DNA of 64,000 bases from Allobrachymonas sp. (GCA_030529505.1 JAUMWT010000006.1:1-64000), one strand, 5' to 3'; positions 11,455-22,049 are shown, numbered from the stretch's first letter. Made by a program: numbers and translations. The notes: a model not told the origin generated them from the letters alone.

Positions 11455-13116
11455 ATGTCGCAATACGTTTACACCATGAACCGCGTCAGCAAGATCGTGC
11501 CGCCCAAGCGGCAGATCCTGAAAGACATTTCGCTCAGCTTCTTCCCCGGCGCCAAGATCGGCGTGCTGGGCCTGAACGGCTCGGGCAAGTCCACCCTGCT
11601 CAAGATCATGGCCGGCATTGACAAGGAGATCGAGGGCGAAGCCACGCCCATGCCGGGACTGGACATCGGCTACCTGCCGCAAGAGCCGCAGCTCAACCCC
11701 GAGCACACCGTGCGCCAGGCGGTGGAAGAGGCGATGAAAGAGGTGAACGATGCGCGTGCGCGCCTCGATGAAATCTACGCCGCCTACGCCGAGCCAGATG
11801 CCGACTTCGATGCGCTGAGCGAAGAGCAGGGCAAGCTGGAGGCCATCATCGCCGCCGCCGGCACCGACAGCGAGCACCAGCTGGAAATCGCCGCCGACGC
11901 GCTGCGCCTGCCGCCGTGGGAAGCGGTGATCAAAAACCTTTCGGGTGGCGAAAAGCGCCGCGTGGCGCTGTGCAAGCTGCTGCTCAGCAAGCCCGACATG
12001 CTGCTGCTGGACGAGCCCACCAACCACCTGGACGCCGAAAGCGTGGAGTGGCTGGAGCAGTTCCTGCAACGCTTTGGCGGCACGGTGGTGGCCATCACGC
12101 ACGACCGCTACTTCCTCGACAACGCGGCCGAGTGGATTCTGGAGCTGGATCGCGGCCACGGCATTCCCTACAAGGGCAACTACAGCACCTGGCTGGAGCA
12201 GAAGGAAAAGCGCCTGGAGCAAGAACAAAAGAGCGAGGATGCGCGCGCCAAGGCCATGAAGAAAGAGCTGGAATGGGCGCGCCAGAACCCCAAGGGCCGC
12301 CAGGCCAAGAGCAAGGCGCGCCTGGCCCGCTTCGAGGAGCTGAGCGACTACGAATACCAGAAGCGCAACGAGACGCAGGAAATCTTCATCCCCGTGGCCG
12401 AGCGCCTGGGCACCGAGGTGATCGAGTTCAAGAACGTGAGCAAGAGCTTTGGCGACCGCCTGCTGATCGACAACCTGAGCTTCAAGGTGCCCGCTGGCGC
12501 GATTGTGGGCATCATCGGCCCCAACGGCGCGGGCAAGTCCACGCTGTTCCGCCTGATTGCGGGCAAGGAGCAGCCCGACAGCGGCGAAGTGGTGATCGGC
12601 AAGACCGTGCAAATGGCCTTCGTGGACCAGAGCCGCGAAGACCTGAGCAACGACAAGACCGTGTGGGAAGACATCTCGGGTGGGCTGGACATCATCACCG
12701 TGGGCAAGTTCCAGATGCCCAGCCGCGCCTACTGCGGCCGCTTCAACTTCAATGGCGGCGACCAGCAGAAAAAGGTGGGCATGCTCTCGGGCGGCGAGCG
12801 CGGCCGCCTGCACCTGGCCAAGACGCTGATGCAGGGCGGCAACGTGCTGCTGCTGGACGAGCCCTCGAACGACCTGGACGTGGAAACCCTGCGCGCGCTG
12901 GAGGATGCGCTGCTTGAATTCGCCGGCAGCGTCATGGTCATCAGCCACGACCGCTGGTTCCTCGACCGCATCTGCACCCACATCCTCGCCGCCGAGGGCG
13001 ACAGCCAATGGGTGTTTTTTGACGGCAACTACCAGGAATACGAAGCCGACAAGATCAAGCGCCTGGGCGAAGATGCTGCCCGCCCCAAGCGCGTGCGTTA
13101 CAAGGCCTTGAAATGA
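11455..13116 (+). CDS. ettA: Energy-dependent translational throttle protein EttA (ABC-F)
   Basis: A 553-residue soluble ABC-F ATPase that binds the ribosomal E site and gates the first elongation cycles according to ATP/ADP. Two ABC domains: Walker A GLNGSGKST (about 39-47), signature LSGGEKRR, Walker B with DEPTNHLD; then the linker (PtIM) rich in Glu/Lys/Arg; second Walker A GPNGAGKST, signature LSGGERGR and DEPSNDLD. The length matches E. coli EttA (555). The start is the ATG at 11455 after GAGGAAAA; in-frame upstream sequence is non-coding. The stop overlaps the next start (ATGA). Confidence 0.95.
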   Translation: MSQYVYTMNRVSKIVPPKRQILKDISLSFFPGAKIGVLGLNGSGKSTLLKIMAGIDKEIEGEATPMPGLDIGYLPQEPQLNPEHTVRQAVEEAMKEVNDARARLDEIYAAYAEPDADFDALSEEQGKLEAIIAAAGTDSEHQLEIAADALRLPPWEAVIKNLSGGEKRRVALCKLLLSKPDMLLLDEPTNHLDAESVEWLEQFLQRFGGTVVAITHDRYFLDNAAEWILELDRGHGIPYKGNYSTWLEQKEKRLEQEQKSEDARAKAMKKELEWARQNPKGRQAKSKARLARFEELSDYEYQKRNETQEIFIPVAERLGTEVIEFKNVSKSFGDRLLIDNLSFKVPAGAIVGIIGPNGAGKSTLFRLIAGKEQPDSGEVVIGKTVQMAFVDQSREDLSNDKTVWEDISGGLDIITVGKFQMPSRAYCGRFNFNGGDQQKKVGMLSGGERGRLHLAKTLMQGGNVLLLDEPSNDLDVETLRALEDALLEFAGSVMVISHDRWFLDRICTHILAAEGDSQWVFFDGNYQEYEADKIKRLGEDAARPKRVRYKALK

Positions 13117-13490
13117 GCCGATCCGCTGGGCGATCTGGCAGCCGCCTACTGGCCTGCTGCGCACTGTGCGCATTGGCGGCGATGGCTGCTGCCTGGGGCA
13201 GCCCCGCGCAAGTCGCCCAGCCCTTGGCCTGCCGGGGCGATGCCGTGGCACAGGCGCGCAAGCTGCTGGCCTTTCACAGCGGGGGTGATGATCGTGCCGA
13301 AGTGGACGAAAGCAGCGTCAAGGCACTGCCTGGGCTGCGCAACCCTGCCAACCCGAAGCAGCGCTTTCTGGTGTTGGAAGTCATGGGCTTCATCTACAAA
13401 GGCAACTACCGCATGCGCCTGATCTACTACCCCAGCGCCAACGACTGCGTGCTGATGGGGCAAGAGATTCTGGAGTTGGCAAATCTCTGA
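13113..13490 (+). CDS. Hypothetical secreted protein
   Basis: A 125-residue protein with an N-terminal signal peptide (Arg-rich start, hydrophobic LLACCALCALAAMAAAW, likely cleavage near residue 30). A small mature domain follows with FLVLEVMGFIYKGNYRMRLIYY. Two cysteines (LACRG, NDCVLM) could form a disulfide in the periplasm. It overlaps ettA by 4 bp (ATGA), so it is probably translationally coupled to it. No named family is recognised. Confidence 0.75.
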   Translation: MSRSAGRSGSRLLACCALCALAAMAAAWGSPAQVAQPLACRGDAVAQARKLLAFHSGGDDRAEVDESSVKALPGLRNPANPKQRFLVLEVMGFIYKGNYRMRLIYYPSANDCVLMGQEILELANL

Positions 13491-13522
13491 GAGGGCAGGC
13501 GGAAAAAGGGCGGCGATACATC

Positions 13523-13882
13523 ATGACGCAACTGCTTTTCTCTTACGGTACCTTGCAGCAGCTTGAGGTGCAACTCAGCACTTTTGGCCGTGCGCTGCAC
13601 GGCACGGCCGATGAGCTGATCGGCTTTCGGCAGAGCATGCTCAAGATCGAAGACCCCGAGGTGGTGAAGACCAGCGGCAAAACCCGCCACCCCATCGTGC
13701 GGTTCACTGGCCTGGCGGCTGACCGTGTGGCCGGAACGGTGTTTGAAATCAGTGATGAAGAACTGGCGCGGGCCGACCGCTACGAAGTGGCGGACTACAG
13801 GCGCGTGCTGGCGCCATTGGCATCGGGCCGCCAAGCCTGGGTGTATGTGGATGCGCGGGACGATGCTTCTGCCGATGGTTGA
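13523..13882 (+). CDS. Gamma-glutamylcyclotransferase-like (AIG2/GGACT) protein
   Basis: A 119-residue protein with the hallmark LLFSYGTLQQLEVQ at residues 4-17, a substrate-binding loop common to this fold. The glutamate region GTVFEISDEELARADRYEVADYRR matches the GGCT core pattern (DxxEgyxY-like). Members release 5-oxoproline from gamma-glutamyl amines or peptides; the substrate here is unknown. It begins 32 bp after the preceding gene, probably in the same transcript, and is followed by a terminator. Confidence 0.85.
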   Translation: MTQLLFSYGTLQQLEVQLSTFGRALHGTADELIGFRQSMLKIEDPEVVKTSGKTRHPIVRFTGLAADRVAGTVFEISDEELARADRYEVADYRRVLAPLASGRQAWVYVDARDDASADG

Positions 13883-13931
13883 AGCCCAATGGTTTGGCTG
13901 GTGCCTGGGCGGTGAGTCCAGTGGCAGAAGG

Positions 13932-13957
13932 AAGCGGCCAATCGGCCGCTTTTCTTT
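13932..13957 (+). terminator. Rho-independent terminator
   Basis: Perfect 8-bp stem AAGCGGCC/GGCCGCTT with a 4-base loop, followed by TTCTTTGG. It lies 50 bp after the gamma-glutamylcyclotransferase-like gene and probably ends the ettA transcript. Confidence 0.8.
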
Positions 13958-14081
13958 GGTTTGCTGCTTGTCTGGGCTGGAGTGCCAAGCACAGCGATCA
14001 ACCTCGCATGCCTCGCAGGTGGTGCGCATCAAGCTGCAAATGCATTGAAGCTGGATGCAGTCAATGTTGCCAAGCGCCTGC

Positions 14082-14118
14082 AAAAACGCCTGCCGTTTCA
14101 GCTAAAGCGGCAGGCGTT
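14082..14118 (-). terminator. Rho-independent terminator of the SDR gene
   Basis: On the minus strand, an 11-bp stem AACGCCTGCCG/CGGCAGGCGTT closes a 12-base loop and runs into TTTTTG. It lies 20 bp beyond the SDR stop codon. Confidence 0.8.
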
Positions 14119-14138
14119 GGCGCAAGGCAGGGTATGGC

Positions 14139-14894
14139 TTACAGCAGCGCCTCGGGCGATTCGGGCAGCACCTGGCCGCCGTCGACGATGAGCGTCTGGC
14201 CGGTGATGTAGGCCGCTTCGTCTGACGCGAAGAAGCAGGCTGCAGTACCGATGTCGCGCGGGGTGCCCAGGGTGTGGGTGGGGATGGCGGCGCGCATCTG
14301 TGCCAGATAGGTTTCGCCCTGCGCTTGCAGCCCTTCGGTGAGGATGTTGCCGGGCATCACCGCGTTGATGGTGATGCCGAAGCGGGCGTATTCCAGCGCC
14401 GCACTGCGCATGAAGCCCAGTTGCCCGGCCTTGCTCGCGCCGTAATGCGCCCAGCCCGGAAAGCCGGTTACCGGCCCGGTGATGGAAGAGGTGATCACCA
14501 CCCGCCCATACTGCCGGGCCTGCATCTCTTTCAAGGCGGCCTGCACGATGAAGAAAGTGCCCTTGAGGTTGACGGCGTGGGTTTCGTCCCAATCGGCTTC
14601 GCTCATGGTCGCCAGAGGCGCGTTGGGAAAAATGCCCGCGTTGGCGCAGAGAATGTCCAGCTTGCCAAAACGCTGCACGGCCGCAGCCACGGCCGCGGCG
14701 CAACTGGCTTGCGAGCGCACGTCCAGCGGCACGAAGTGCGCGCCGATTTCGGCGGCGGCTTTTTCACCTTGTTCTGGATCGAGGCTGGCAATCAGCACCT
14801 GGGCGCCCGCTTCGCGCAAGGTGGCGGCAATACCTTTGCCGATGCCGCGGCTGCCGCCTGTGACCAGGGCCGTGCGGTGGTGGAGTGAGAACAT
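14139..14894 (-). CDS. Short-chain dehydrogenase/reductase
   Basis: A 251-residue classical SDR. The NAD(P)-binding motif TGGSRGIGKGIA is at 13-24, NAG as LCANAGIFP near 87, the catalytic Ser in VITSSITGP, YxxxK in HYGASKAGQ near 153, and NAVMPGNILTEG after it. The closest broad match is FabG-like 3-oxoacyl reductases and related polyol dehydrogenases, but an isolated position away from fatty-acid genes leaves the substrate open. A dedicated terminator follows it. Confidence 0.85.
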   Translation of the reverse strand: MFSLHHRTALVTGGSRGIGKGIAATLREAGAQVLIASLDPEQGEKAAAEIGAHFVPLDVRSQASCAAAVAAAVQRFGKLDILCANAGIFPNAPLATMSEADWDETHAVNLKGTFFIVQAALKEMQARQYGRVVITSSITGPVTGFPGWAHYGASKAGQLGFMRSAALEYARFGITINAVMPGNILTEGLQAQGETYLAQMRAAIPTHTLGTPRDIGTAACFFASDEAAYITGQTLIVDGGQVLPESPEALL

Positions 14895-15150
14895 GGCTGC
14901 TTCCTTTCATTCAAGTGGATGGGACAGTGTGCCGGGGCGCGAACAGGCTGCTAGCGACAGGCTGAGTGCCATGAGTGTGCATCAGGCATGCTGGATATGC
15001 AAGCATCAGCAGATGGAGTGTTTTTCAAATCTTTGGCAAAAGGGCGAAAGTCATTGTTGAATGGCGCGTCGTGCAAGGCGTTTATGCCAAAATCCATCCC
15101 TTAAAACAAAGCGCAAAACAGGTGCTGCGCCGCTTGTGTCAACAAACTTT

Positions 15151-15179
15151 TTGACAGCGTAAAAGATAAGGTTTTAAAT
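15151..15179 (+). promoter_or_regulatory. Sigma-70 promoter of the membrane protein gene
   Basis: TTGACA (15151-15156), a 17-bp spacer, and TTAAAT (15174-15179). The start would be near 15186, about 30 bp before the ATG. Confidence 0.65.
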
Positions 15180-15184
15180 GCATG

Positions 15185-15198
15185 TTGATGCAAATCAA
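15185..15198 (+). promoter_or_regulatory. FNR/ANR-type box
   Basis: TTGATGCAAATCAA matches the FNR consensus TTGAT-N4-ATCAA exactly. It lies just downstream of the -10 and over the predicted start site. That position would favour repression by an FNR homologue when oxygen is low, rather than class II activation. Confidence 0.7.
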
Positions 15199-15215
15199 CG
15201 GCTTTTGAGAGGCTG

Positions 15216-15575
15216 ATGTCGACTCACGTTCAATCAATCAGTTCGGCCTATGTTTTTGTGGCGCCGATCTTTGCCTTTTTCTATTTTTGGGCGGCGGTGA
15301 TATGGTGCGCGGAAATGCTGGGGTGGCAAAAGGCATCGTTTGCGCTGCTGATGTGGAAAGCCTTCAAATACATGGGTGTGTTGGCGCTGCTGGCCGGGCC
15401 GGTTTTGGTGGGCAAGGCGGCCTGGGTGGTGCCGGTTTGGCTGTGGGCCTGGGAGCCTGCTTGGCGAAATGATGCCTCCATGAACTGGCTGTTTGCTTCG
15501 TTTGGCGTTTTGTATGTTTCATTTTTGTTGATCGTGGTCGTGGTGAATTGGTTTTCGGTCGAAAAGGCCAATTGA
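15216..15575 (+). CDS. Small integral membrane protein, function unknown
   Basis: A 119-residue protein with three likely transmembrane helices (YVFVAPIFAFFYFWAAVIW; YMGVLALLAGPVLVGKAAWVV; WLFASFGVLYVSFLLIVVVV) and many Trp and Phe residues. GAGAGG 5 bp before the ATG serves as ribosome-binding site. The promoter carries a perfect FNR box, which suggests an oxygen-related role, but the family is not recognised. It is probably monocistronic. Confidence 0.75.
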   Translation: MSTHVQSISSAYVFVAPIFAFFYFWAAVIWCAEMLGWQKASFALLMWKAFKYMGVLALLAGPVLVGKAAWVVPVWLWAWEPAWRNDASMNWLFASFGVLYVSFLLIVVVVNWFSVEKAN

Positions 15576-15694
15576 GCTGAAAAGAAGCAAACCCATTCAA
15601 GGCTCAAAATCAATAGGCCAAGCAGCTTTTTGTTGATTTGAAAAACGGGATGTAAAGGCCAGGGTGTTTTCTGAATGGTCTGGGCGTGGGCAAG

Positions 15695-17047
15695 ATGGAG
15701 TGGAGTAGAAGGTTTTTTTCATCCTTGAGCTGGCAAAAGATCAGCGATGTGCCGCACTGGTTGCAAAGTGCGCTGGCGCTGGCCGCGCTGTTGCTGGGCG
15801 CGGGCCTGTTGCAGTGGGTGTTGCGTGCAACGTTGGGGCGCTTGCTGGAGCGCCTGGGCCGCAAGGCCGGCGGGCTGCTGGCGGTGTTTTTGCACCGCGA
15901 TGTGTTGCGCAGCGTGTCTTTCGTCGTGCTGCCTTTGATCACGCACATCGGTGTGCGCTTCGTGCCGCGTCTGCCCGAAATGGCCAAGCGCGTGATCGAA
16001 AACGTGGCTCTGGCGCTGACGGTGCTGGTGGTGGCGCGCACGCTGTTGCGCGCGCTCGACGCGGTGCTGGCCGTGTACGCGCAGCGCGCGGCCGAACATG
16101 GGCGGGCACGTTCGCGTTCGGTCAAGATGTACGTGCAGTTCGGGCAACTGTTCGTGTGGCTGGCGGCTTTCGTGATCGTGATTGCGGTGCTCTCGGACAA
16201 ATCGCCGCTGATCGTGCTCTCGGGCTTTGGCGCCATGTCGGCCGTGGTGCTCTTCATTTTTCAGGACACCATCCGTTCCTTCGTGGCGGGCATGCAGATC
16301 GAAAACAATGACATGCTGCGCGTGGGCGACTGGATCGACATGCCGCAGGCCGATGCCGACGGCTATGTGATCGACGTGGCGCTCAACACCGTGAAGGTGC
16401 AGAACTGGGACAACACCATCGTCACCATTCCCACCTGGCGCCTGATGAGCGAAAGCTTCAAGAACTGGCGCGGCATGATGGAGTCGGGCGGGCGGCGCAT
16501 CAAGCGCACCTTGCAGATTGATGCCAACTCCATCCGCTTTTTGATGGATGTGGAAATCGACCGCCTGAGCCAGATCAAGCTGCTGGCCGATTACCTGAAC
16601 GAAAAGCGCACGGCAGTGCACATCTCGCGCGCCATGGCTATCAGCGAGCTGGGGCCGGAAATGGGCGCTGTGCCGCTGAACCAGCGCCGCCTCACCAACA
16701 TCGGCACCTTTCGCGCCTACGTGCAGCGCTATCTGGAGGCGCACCACTTCCTGCGCAAAGACATGTGGTTGCTGGCGCGCATGATGCAGCCCACCGAAAA
16801 GGGCGTGCCGCTGGAGGTGTACTGCTACTCTACCAACACCGATCTGGTGGAGTTCGAGGCCATCCAGTCGGACATCTTCGATCACCTGCTGGCGATCCTG
16901 CCCGAGTTCGGCCTGCGCATCTTCCAGGGGCCCAGCGACAGCGGCCTGCGCGATGCCCTGGCCATGTGGCAGCCGCCCAGTCCGGCGGTTTCGGCAGGGC
17001 CAGCAACGAAGGGCGCATCTGCCGCGGCAGCGGACGAAGCCTTGTAA
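15695..17047 (+). CDS. MscS-family mechanosensitive ion channel (YbdG-like)
   Basis: A 450-residue inner-membrane channel. Hydrophobic helices lie at about 20-45, 70-85, 100-125 and 150-175. The MscS pore helix and beta domain follow, with GFGAMSAVVLFIFQDTIRSFVAGMQI, RVGDWIDMP and VQNWDNTIVTIPTWRLMSESFKNW. The soluble C-terminal domain and length resemble E. coli YbdG (415), which helps survive osmotic downshock. A GTG at 15686 is an alternative start; neither has a strong ribosome-binding site. Confidence 0.88.
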   Translation: MEWSRRFFSSLSWQKISDVPHWLQSALALAALLLGAGLLQWVLRATLGRLLERLGRKAGGLLAVFLHRDVLRSVSFVVLPLITHIGVRFVPRLPEMAKRVIENVALALTVLVVARTLLRALDAVLAVYAQRAAEHGRARSRSVKMYVQFGQLFVWLAAFVIVIAVLSDKSPLIVLSGFGAMSAVVLFIFQDTIRSFVAGMQIENNDMLRVGDWIDMPQADADGYVIDVALNTVKVQNWDNTIVTIPTWRLMSESFKNWRGMMESGGRRIKRTLQIDANSIRFLMDVEIDRLSQIKLLADYLNEKRTAVHISRAMAISELGPEMGAVPLNQRRLTNIGTFRAYVQRYLEAHHFLRKDMWLLARMMQPTEKGVPLEVYCYSTNTDLVEFEAIQSDIFDHLLAILPEFGLRIFQGPSDSGLRDALAMWQPPSPAVSAGPATKGASAAAADEAL

Positions 17048-17335
17048 GTCGCTTTGCCAGTTGCCCCACGAGTCTCCCACCAGCTGGCCCAGAAGCCGCA
17101 GCGCACGCGCCTTGCAGCTGGGTGCTGGCAACCACGAACAGTGTGGCCGATCATGTGCCGCTGATAATTCCTGATATGTGAAAGTGGTTGCGGTGGCAGG
17201 AGCGATTGCCGGGGGCTGCCGGGCGGCCGCGCTTTTTGCTCTTTTTGTCATGAATCACGACGCCATCCCTGCGGGCCGCACGCGCTGGCTGCGCTCGCCG
17301 GGCGCATTCATGGCCCCTTTGAAGTGAGCCTTTCC

Positions 17336-19237
<1,902 letters not shown>

Positions 19238-19522
19238 TCGGGCCCCGTGACGGGCAGGGCCTGGTTGGAGCCGATGGGGTGAATGGCGCGACCGCTGCCT
19301 TGGTCTGCCAGGCCATGCAGCCAACGGCTTGAATGAAGCGGCTGGCGCAGCAGGATGCGCAAACGCCCAATCCGCGCTGCGGCGATTGTCTGGATTGACG
19401 CCCCGGCAGCAGGCCGCTGCGCATCATCAAAACTGGGTGGCTTCTGCTTGCTTGCCCATCTTCACGATGGGGCAGAGAGAAGCAGAAAAGGCCGAAAGCC
19501 GATTTAAAAAACATCATTTTTG

Positions 19523-19533
19523 CTGCGCTGCAC
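19523..19533. promoter_or_regulatory. Upstream PhaR-type operator (imperfect)
   Basis: CTGCGCTGCAC, one base off the CTGC-N3-GCAG inverted repeat bound by PhaR in other PHA producers. It lies 8 bp upstream of the -35 of the phasin promoter. Confidence 0.5.
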
Positions 19534-19541
19534 AAAAAAGC

Positions 19542-19569
19542 TTGCATTTTGGGCCAGAGGCACTATACT
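19542..19569 (+). promoter_or_regulatory. Phasin promoter
   Basis: TTGCAT (19542-19547), a 16-bp spacer, and TATACT (19564-19569). The start is expected near 19576, within the second operator. Confidence 0.75.
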
Positions 19570-19577
19570 GCTGCTTA

Positions 19578-19592
19578 TGCTGCGCTGCAGCA
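19578..19592. promoter_or_regulatory. Downstream PhaR-type operator (perfect)
   Basis: TGCTGCGCTGCAGCA is a perfect inverted repeat (TGCTGC-GCT-GCAGCA) and contains the CTGC-N3-GCAG core. It covers the predicted transcription start, where a bound repressor would block initiation. Confidence 0.6.
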
Positions 19593-19746
19593 AAACGGGG
19601 CGCAAACCTGCAATAAGCGGCCAAGGCATGCATCAAGCATGGCGAGCCGACCATTGGCCACGGCCTTTGCCCCGAGCGCGGATTGAGGCCGTGATCTTGA
19701 GGCCATCTGCGCCAATCTCACTGCATTGAAACAAAGGACAGGAAAC

Positions 19747-20313
19747 ATGATGACACCCGAACAAATCGCCGCCGCCAACAAGGCCCAGTTGGAAACCCTG
19801 TTTGGCCTGACCAACAAGGCGTTTGAAAGCATGGAAAAAATCGTCGAGTTGAACATGGCGGCAGCCAAAGCCGCCATGAACGATGTGGCTGAATCGGCCC
19901 AGGCCGCGCTGGATGCCAAAGACGCGCAAGAGCTGCTGGCCGTGCAGGCCCGCCTGCTGCAGCCTCTGGCCGAAAAAACAGCGGCCTACAGCCGCCATCT
20001 GTACGAAATCACGGCCAACTCCACGGCCGAACTGGGCAAGGCGGTTCAAACCCAGGCGCAAGACAACCAGCGCAAATTCGCAGCCGCGGTTGATGGCCTG
20101 GGCAAAAACGCCCCCGCGGGTTGCGAGGCCGGCGTCGCCGCCATGAAAAACATGGTGACAGCTGCCAACACCGCTTTTGAATCGATGCAGAAAGCCGTGC
20201 AGCAAGCGGCCGATATGGCGCAGCGCAACTTCAAGGCCATGGTTGGCGCGGCGGCGGCTGCCAGTGCGAGCAGCACCGGCAGCGGCAAGTCTGGCCGCGG
20301 CAGCAAGGCGTAA
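19747..20313 (+). CDS. phaP: Phasin, PHA-granule-associated protein
   Basis: A 188-residue helical protein starting [27 protein letters not shown], the standard opening of the PhaP family of Burkholderiales. It coats polyhydroxyalkanoate granules and controls their size. The sequence is amphipathic throughout with coiled-coil-like segments, and the Ala/Ser/Gly-rich end [11 protein letters not shown] is disordered. AGGA lies 8 bp before the ATG. The promoter is flanked by sites fitting the repressor PhaR, consistent with induction when PHA is made. A family-B repeat and a terminator follow. Confidence 0.93.
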   Translation: MMTPEQIAAANKAQLETLFGLTNKAFESMEKIVELNMAAAKAAMNDVAESAQAALDAKDAQELLAVQARLLQPLAEKTAAYSRHLYEITANSTAELGKAVQTQAQDNQRKFAAAVDGLGKNAPAGCEAGVAAMKNMVTAANTAFESMQKAVQQAADMAQRNFKAMVGAAAAASASSTGSGKSGRGSKA

Positions 20314-20418
20314 CGCTTCGCGTTGGAGGTTGGGGGCTGCGCGGCTCGTTTCGGCTTGTGTGGCGCTTGGCCGGAACAAACACCGATGCGCGTGTACTTG
20401 ATGGCTGAGCCCGCCCAA

Positions 20419-20608
20419 GAACCTGTTCAAAATCTCGATGCGAGTCGATCGGGCATGGAGCAGGATGGAGCGCGAGGCGCACATCAAAGTACATGAGCGA
20501 AGGGCATCGCCCGCGCGACATGTAGATGATTGGCAAGATGGGCAATGCCGCAGGCCGCCCGCTTTCATCTGCAAGCGCCCGTGAGGAGACTTTGAACTGA
20601 ACAGGTTT
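20419..20608 (-). repeat. Family-B MITE-like element
   Basis: About 190 bp in the orientation opposite to 7772-7945: begins GAACCTGTTCAAAATCTC and ends GAGGAGACTTTGAACTGAACAGGTTT. Near the right end TTTGAACTGAACAGG carries an extra few bases. No matching flanking trinucleotides remain. Confidence 0.8.
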
Positions 20609-20658
20609 TGAGGCTTGCCAATAAAAAGTCCGCAGCTTAAGTCACCAAACGCATGCAC

Positions 20659-20682
20659 AGCCCCGCTTCTGCGGGGCTTTTT
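20659..20682 (+). terminator. Rho-independent terminator downstream of phaP
   Basis: AGCCCCGC/GCGGGGCT stem with a TTCT loop, followed by TTTTT. It lies 350 bp after phaP, beyond the repeat, so any earlier end of the transcript is not excluded. Confidence 0.75.
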
Positions 20683-20710
20683 GCTGCTGGCTTGAAAGCG
20701 CACTACGGAA

Positions 20711-20750
20711 TAAAAGAAGGCCCCGCAAGCCAGGTAGCTTGACGGGGCCT
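20711..20750 (-). terminator. Rho-independent terminator of the DUF4019-like gene
   Basis: On the minus strand, AGGCCCCG/CGGGGCCT closes an inner CAAGC/GCTTG hairpin and runs into TCTTTTATT. Confidence 0.75.
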
Positions 20751-20842
20751 GTTGCTGCAGTGCCCGTCATGCGGCTTGCAGGCCGCAAGGCGGCTACGCG
20801 CAGGGCAGTGCGGGCGATTCGCTCAAGCCCCATCACGCAGGG

Positions 20843-21355
20843 TCAAGGCGTGCTCACCAGGTAGCCTGTGGCGCGCCATTGCTGCTGATCCCAGCACAGG
20901 CTCACCTGTTCGTTGCCAACGGGCGTGTTTTGCTGCAAAGCCACGAAGCGCACATTGGCGCAGGCTACGGGCGCTTGATTGGGGGCGGGCGTCATCACCA
21001 CGCGGTTGATGCCGATCCACTGGCGCGCGCTGATGGCGCCCAGCTTGCCGCGCTCTTGCGCAATGCCCTGGGAGAAGGCGTTGCGTTTGATGGCCTCTTT
21101 GACGAAGGCCGGGGCTTGTGCGTGCAGGGCATTGCCCTGTTTGGCGTCCACTTGCTGCAGGGTTTGTTGGGCGGCAGCCAGCACGGTGTTGGGGGCAAAG
21201 GCGTCGCCCAGTGTCTGCTGGGCCTGTGCCGTGCCGGCCAAGGCGCCGACGATAGCTGCCAGCCCGACGGCCAGGCGGCGGGGCAGGGCACAGTTGGCAA
21301 GAGCCGTGGTGCGAGCTGTAGTACGAGCTTTGGCAGCAGATGGGAAGGTGAACAT
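20843..21355 (-). CDS. Secreted DUF4019-like protein
   Basis: A 170-residue protein with a signal peptide (basic start, hydrophobic LAVGLAAIVGALAGTAQAQ, likely cleavage after AQA). The mature part is helical at first, then ends in a small beta domain with ISARQWIGINRVV and a closing VSLCWDQQQWRATGYLV. The overall pattern fits DUF4019 periplasmic proteins; this is a tentative family call. It precedes its own terminator. The ecotin gene lies upstream in the same direction, 137 bp away. Confidence 0.65.
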   Translation of the reverse strand: MFTFPSAAKARTTARTTALANCALPRRLAVGLAAIVGALAGTAQAQQTLGDAFAPNTVLAAAQQTLQQVDAKQGNALHAQAPAFVKEAIKRNAFSQGIAQERGKLGAISARQWIGINRVVMTPAPNQAPVACANVRFVALQQNTPVGNEQVSLCWDQQQWRATGYLVSTP

Positions 21356-21491
21356 CGGTGGGCCTTTCTGTCAAAAAAATGGGGCCCGGCCGGTCAAGGC
21401 GGGCCAATCAAAAAACGGGATCAAAAACAGTGCCGCCTGCTGCTGCTGCGCGCCGCGTGCTGAATGCACGCCATGCGCCTAAAACAGGCTC

Positions 21492-22049
21492 TTATTGCGC
21501 CTGCGCGGCTTGGGGCGCTTCGGCACGCCAGATGCGGTATTGCACCTGGTAGGCCTTGTCGGTGTACACCACCAGCGGCAGGCGGCTGTTGTAGCGCAGC
21601 ATCAGGCTTTCGGACGCCACAAAGGCCTGGCGCTGGCTGCCGGGCGGGCAGCCCATCAGGGTGGAGGCGACTTGGCCTTTGCTCTCGAACTCGTAATAGT
21701 CGTAGCCCCAGCCCTTGAGGGTGCGGGTGTGCAGCTTGCCGCCGAGGCTGCGGTGGTTGCAGTCCACCTGCATTTGCTGGCCGGGGATGATTTCCACGCG
21801 CCAGTCGGCCTCCTTGTTTTGCGGCGGCAACTGAATCACCCAGCGGGTTTGGCCGACCTTGGCTGCCGGAAAAGGCTTGAGCGTTTCTTGCAGGGCCGCA
21901 TTGGCAGCAGGGGATGAGCCCGTGGACGATGCGGTTGATGCAGCCGAGGCCTGGCTGCTGGCTGTGCCTGATGAGCCAGAGGCCAGGGCGCAGCCGCTGC
22001 ACAGGGCCAGCAGGGCAGAAGCGGTGAGGAAAGAAGTGCGCAGCATCAT
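21492..22049 (-). CDS. eco: Ecotin, periplasmic serine protease inhibitor
   Basis: A 185-residue protein. After a signal peptide with a lipobox-like LALCSGC comes an Ala/Ser linker and the ecotin domain: KPFPAAKVGQTRWVIQLPP, VDCNHRSLGGKL, LKGWGYDYYEF, STLMGCPPG and MLRYNSRLPLVVYT. E. coli ecotin has the reactive-site Met in STMMAC; here STLMGC keeps the P1 methionine and its cysteine. It inhibits trypsin-fold proteases as a dimer, protecting against host or prey enzymes. The possible lipoprotein anchor is unusual. The start MMLRTS at 22049 follows GGAAAC. Confidence 0.92.
   Translation of the reverse strand: MMLRTSFLTASALLALCSGCALASGSSGTASSQASAASTASSTGSSPAANAALQETLKPFPAAKVGQTRWVIQLPPQNKEADWRVEIIPGQQMQVDCNHRSLGGKLHTRTLKGWGYDYYEFESKGQVASTLMGCPPGSQRQAFVASESLMLRYNSRLPLVVYTDKAYQVQYRIWRAEAPQAAQAQ

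Larger units (their letters stand above)
14895..15215. other. Divergent regulatory region
   Basis: About 320 bp between the SDR start and the membrane protein gene. The right half holds a good sigma-70 promoter and a perfect FNR-type box (separate entries). I see nothing in the left half. Confidence 0.6.
19238..19746. other. Intergenic region carrying the phasin promoter
   Basis: About 500 bp. The left 280 bp show nothing recognisable. The right part holds a strong promoter flanked by two PhaR-type sites. Confidence 0.6.
20314..20842. other. Intergenic stretch between convergent genes
   Basis: It holds a family-B repeat (20419-20608) and two terminators facing opposite ways. I see no gene. 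Confidence 0.6.

Noticed and set aside
11410..13251. 613-codon minus-strand frame opposite ettA
   Set aside because: Complement of ettA.
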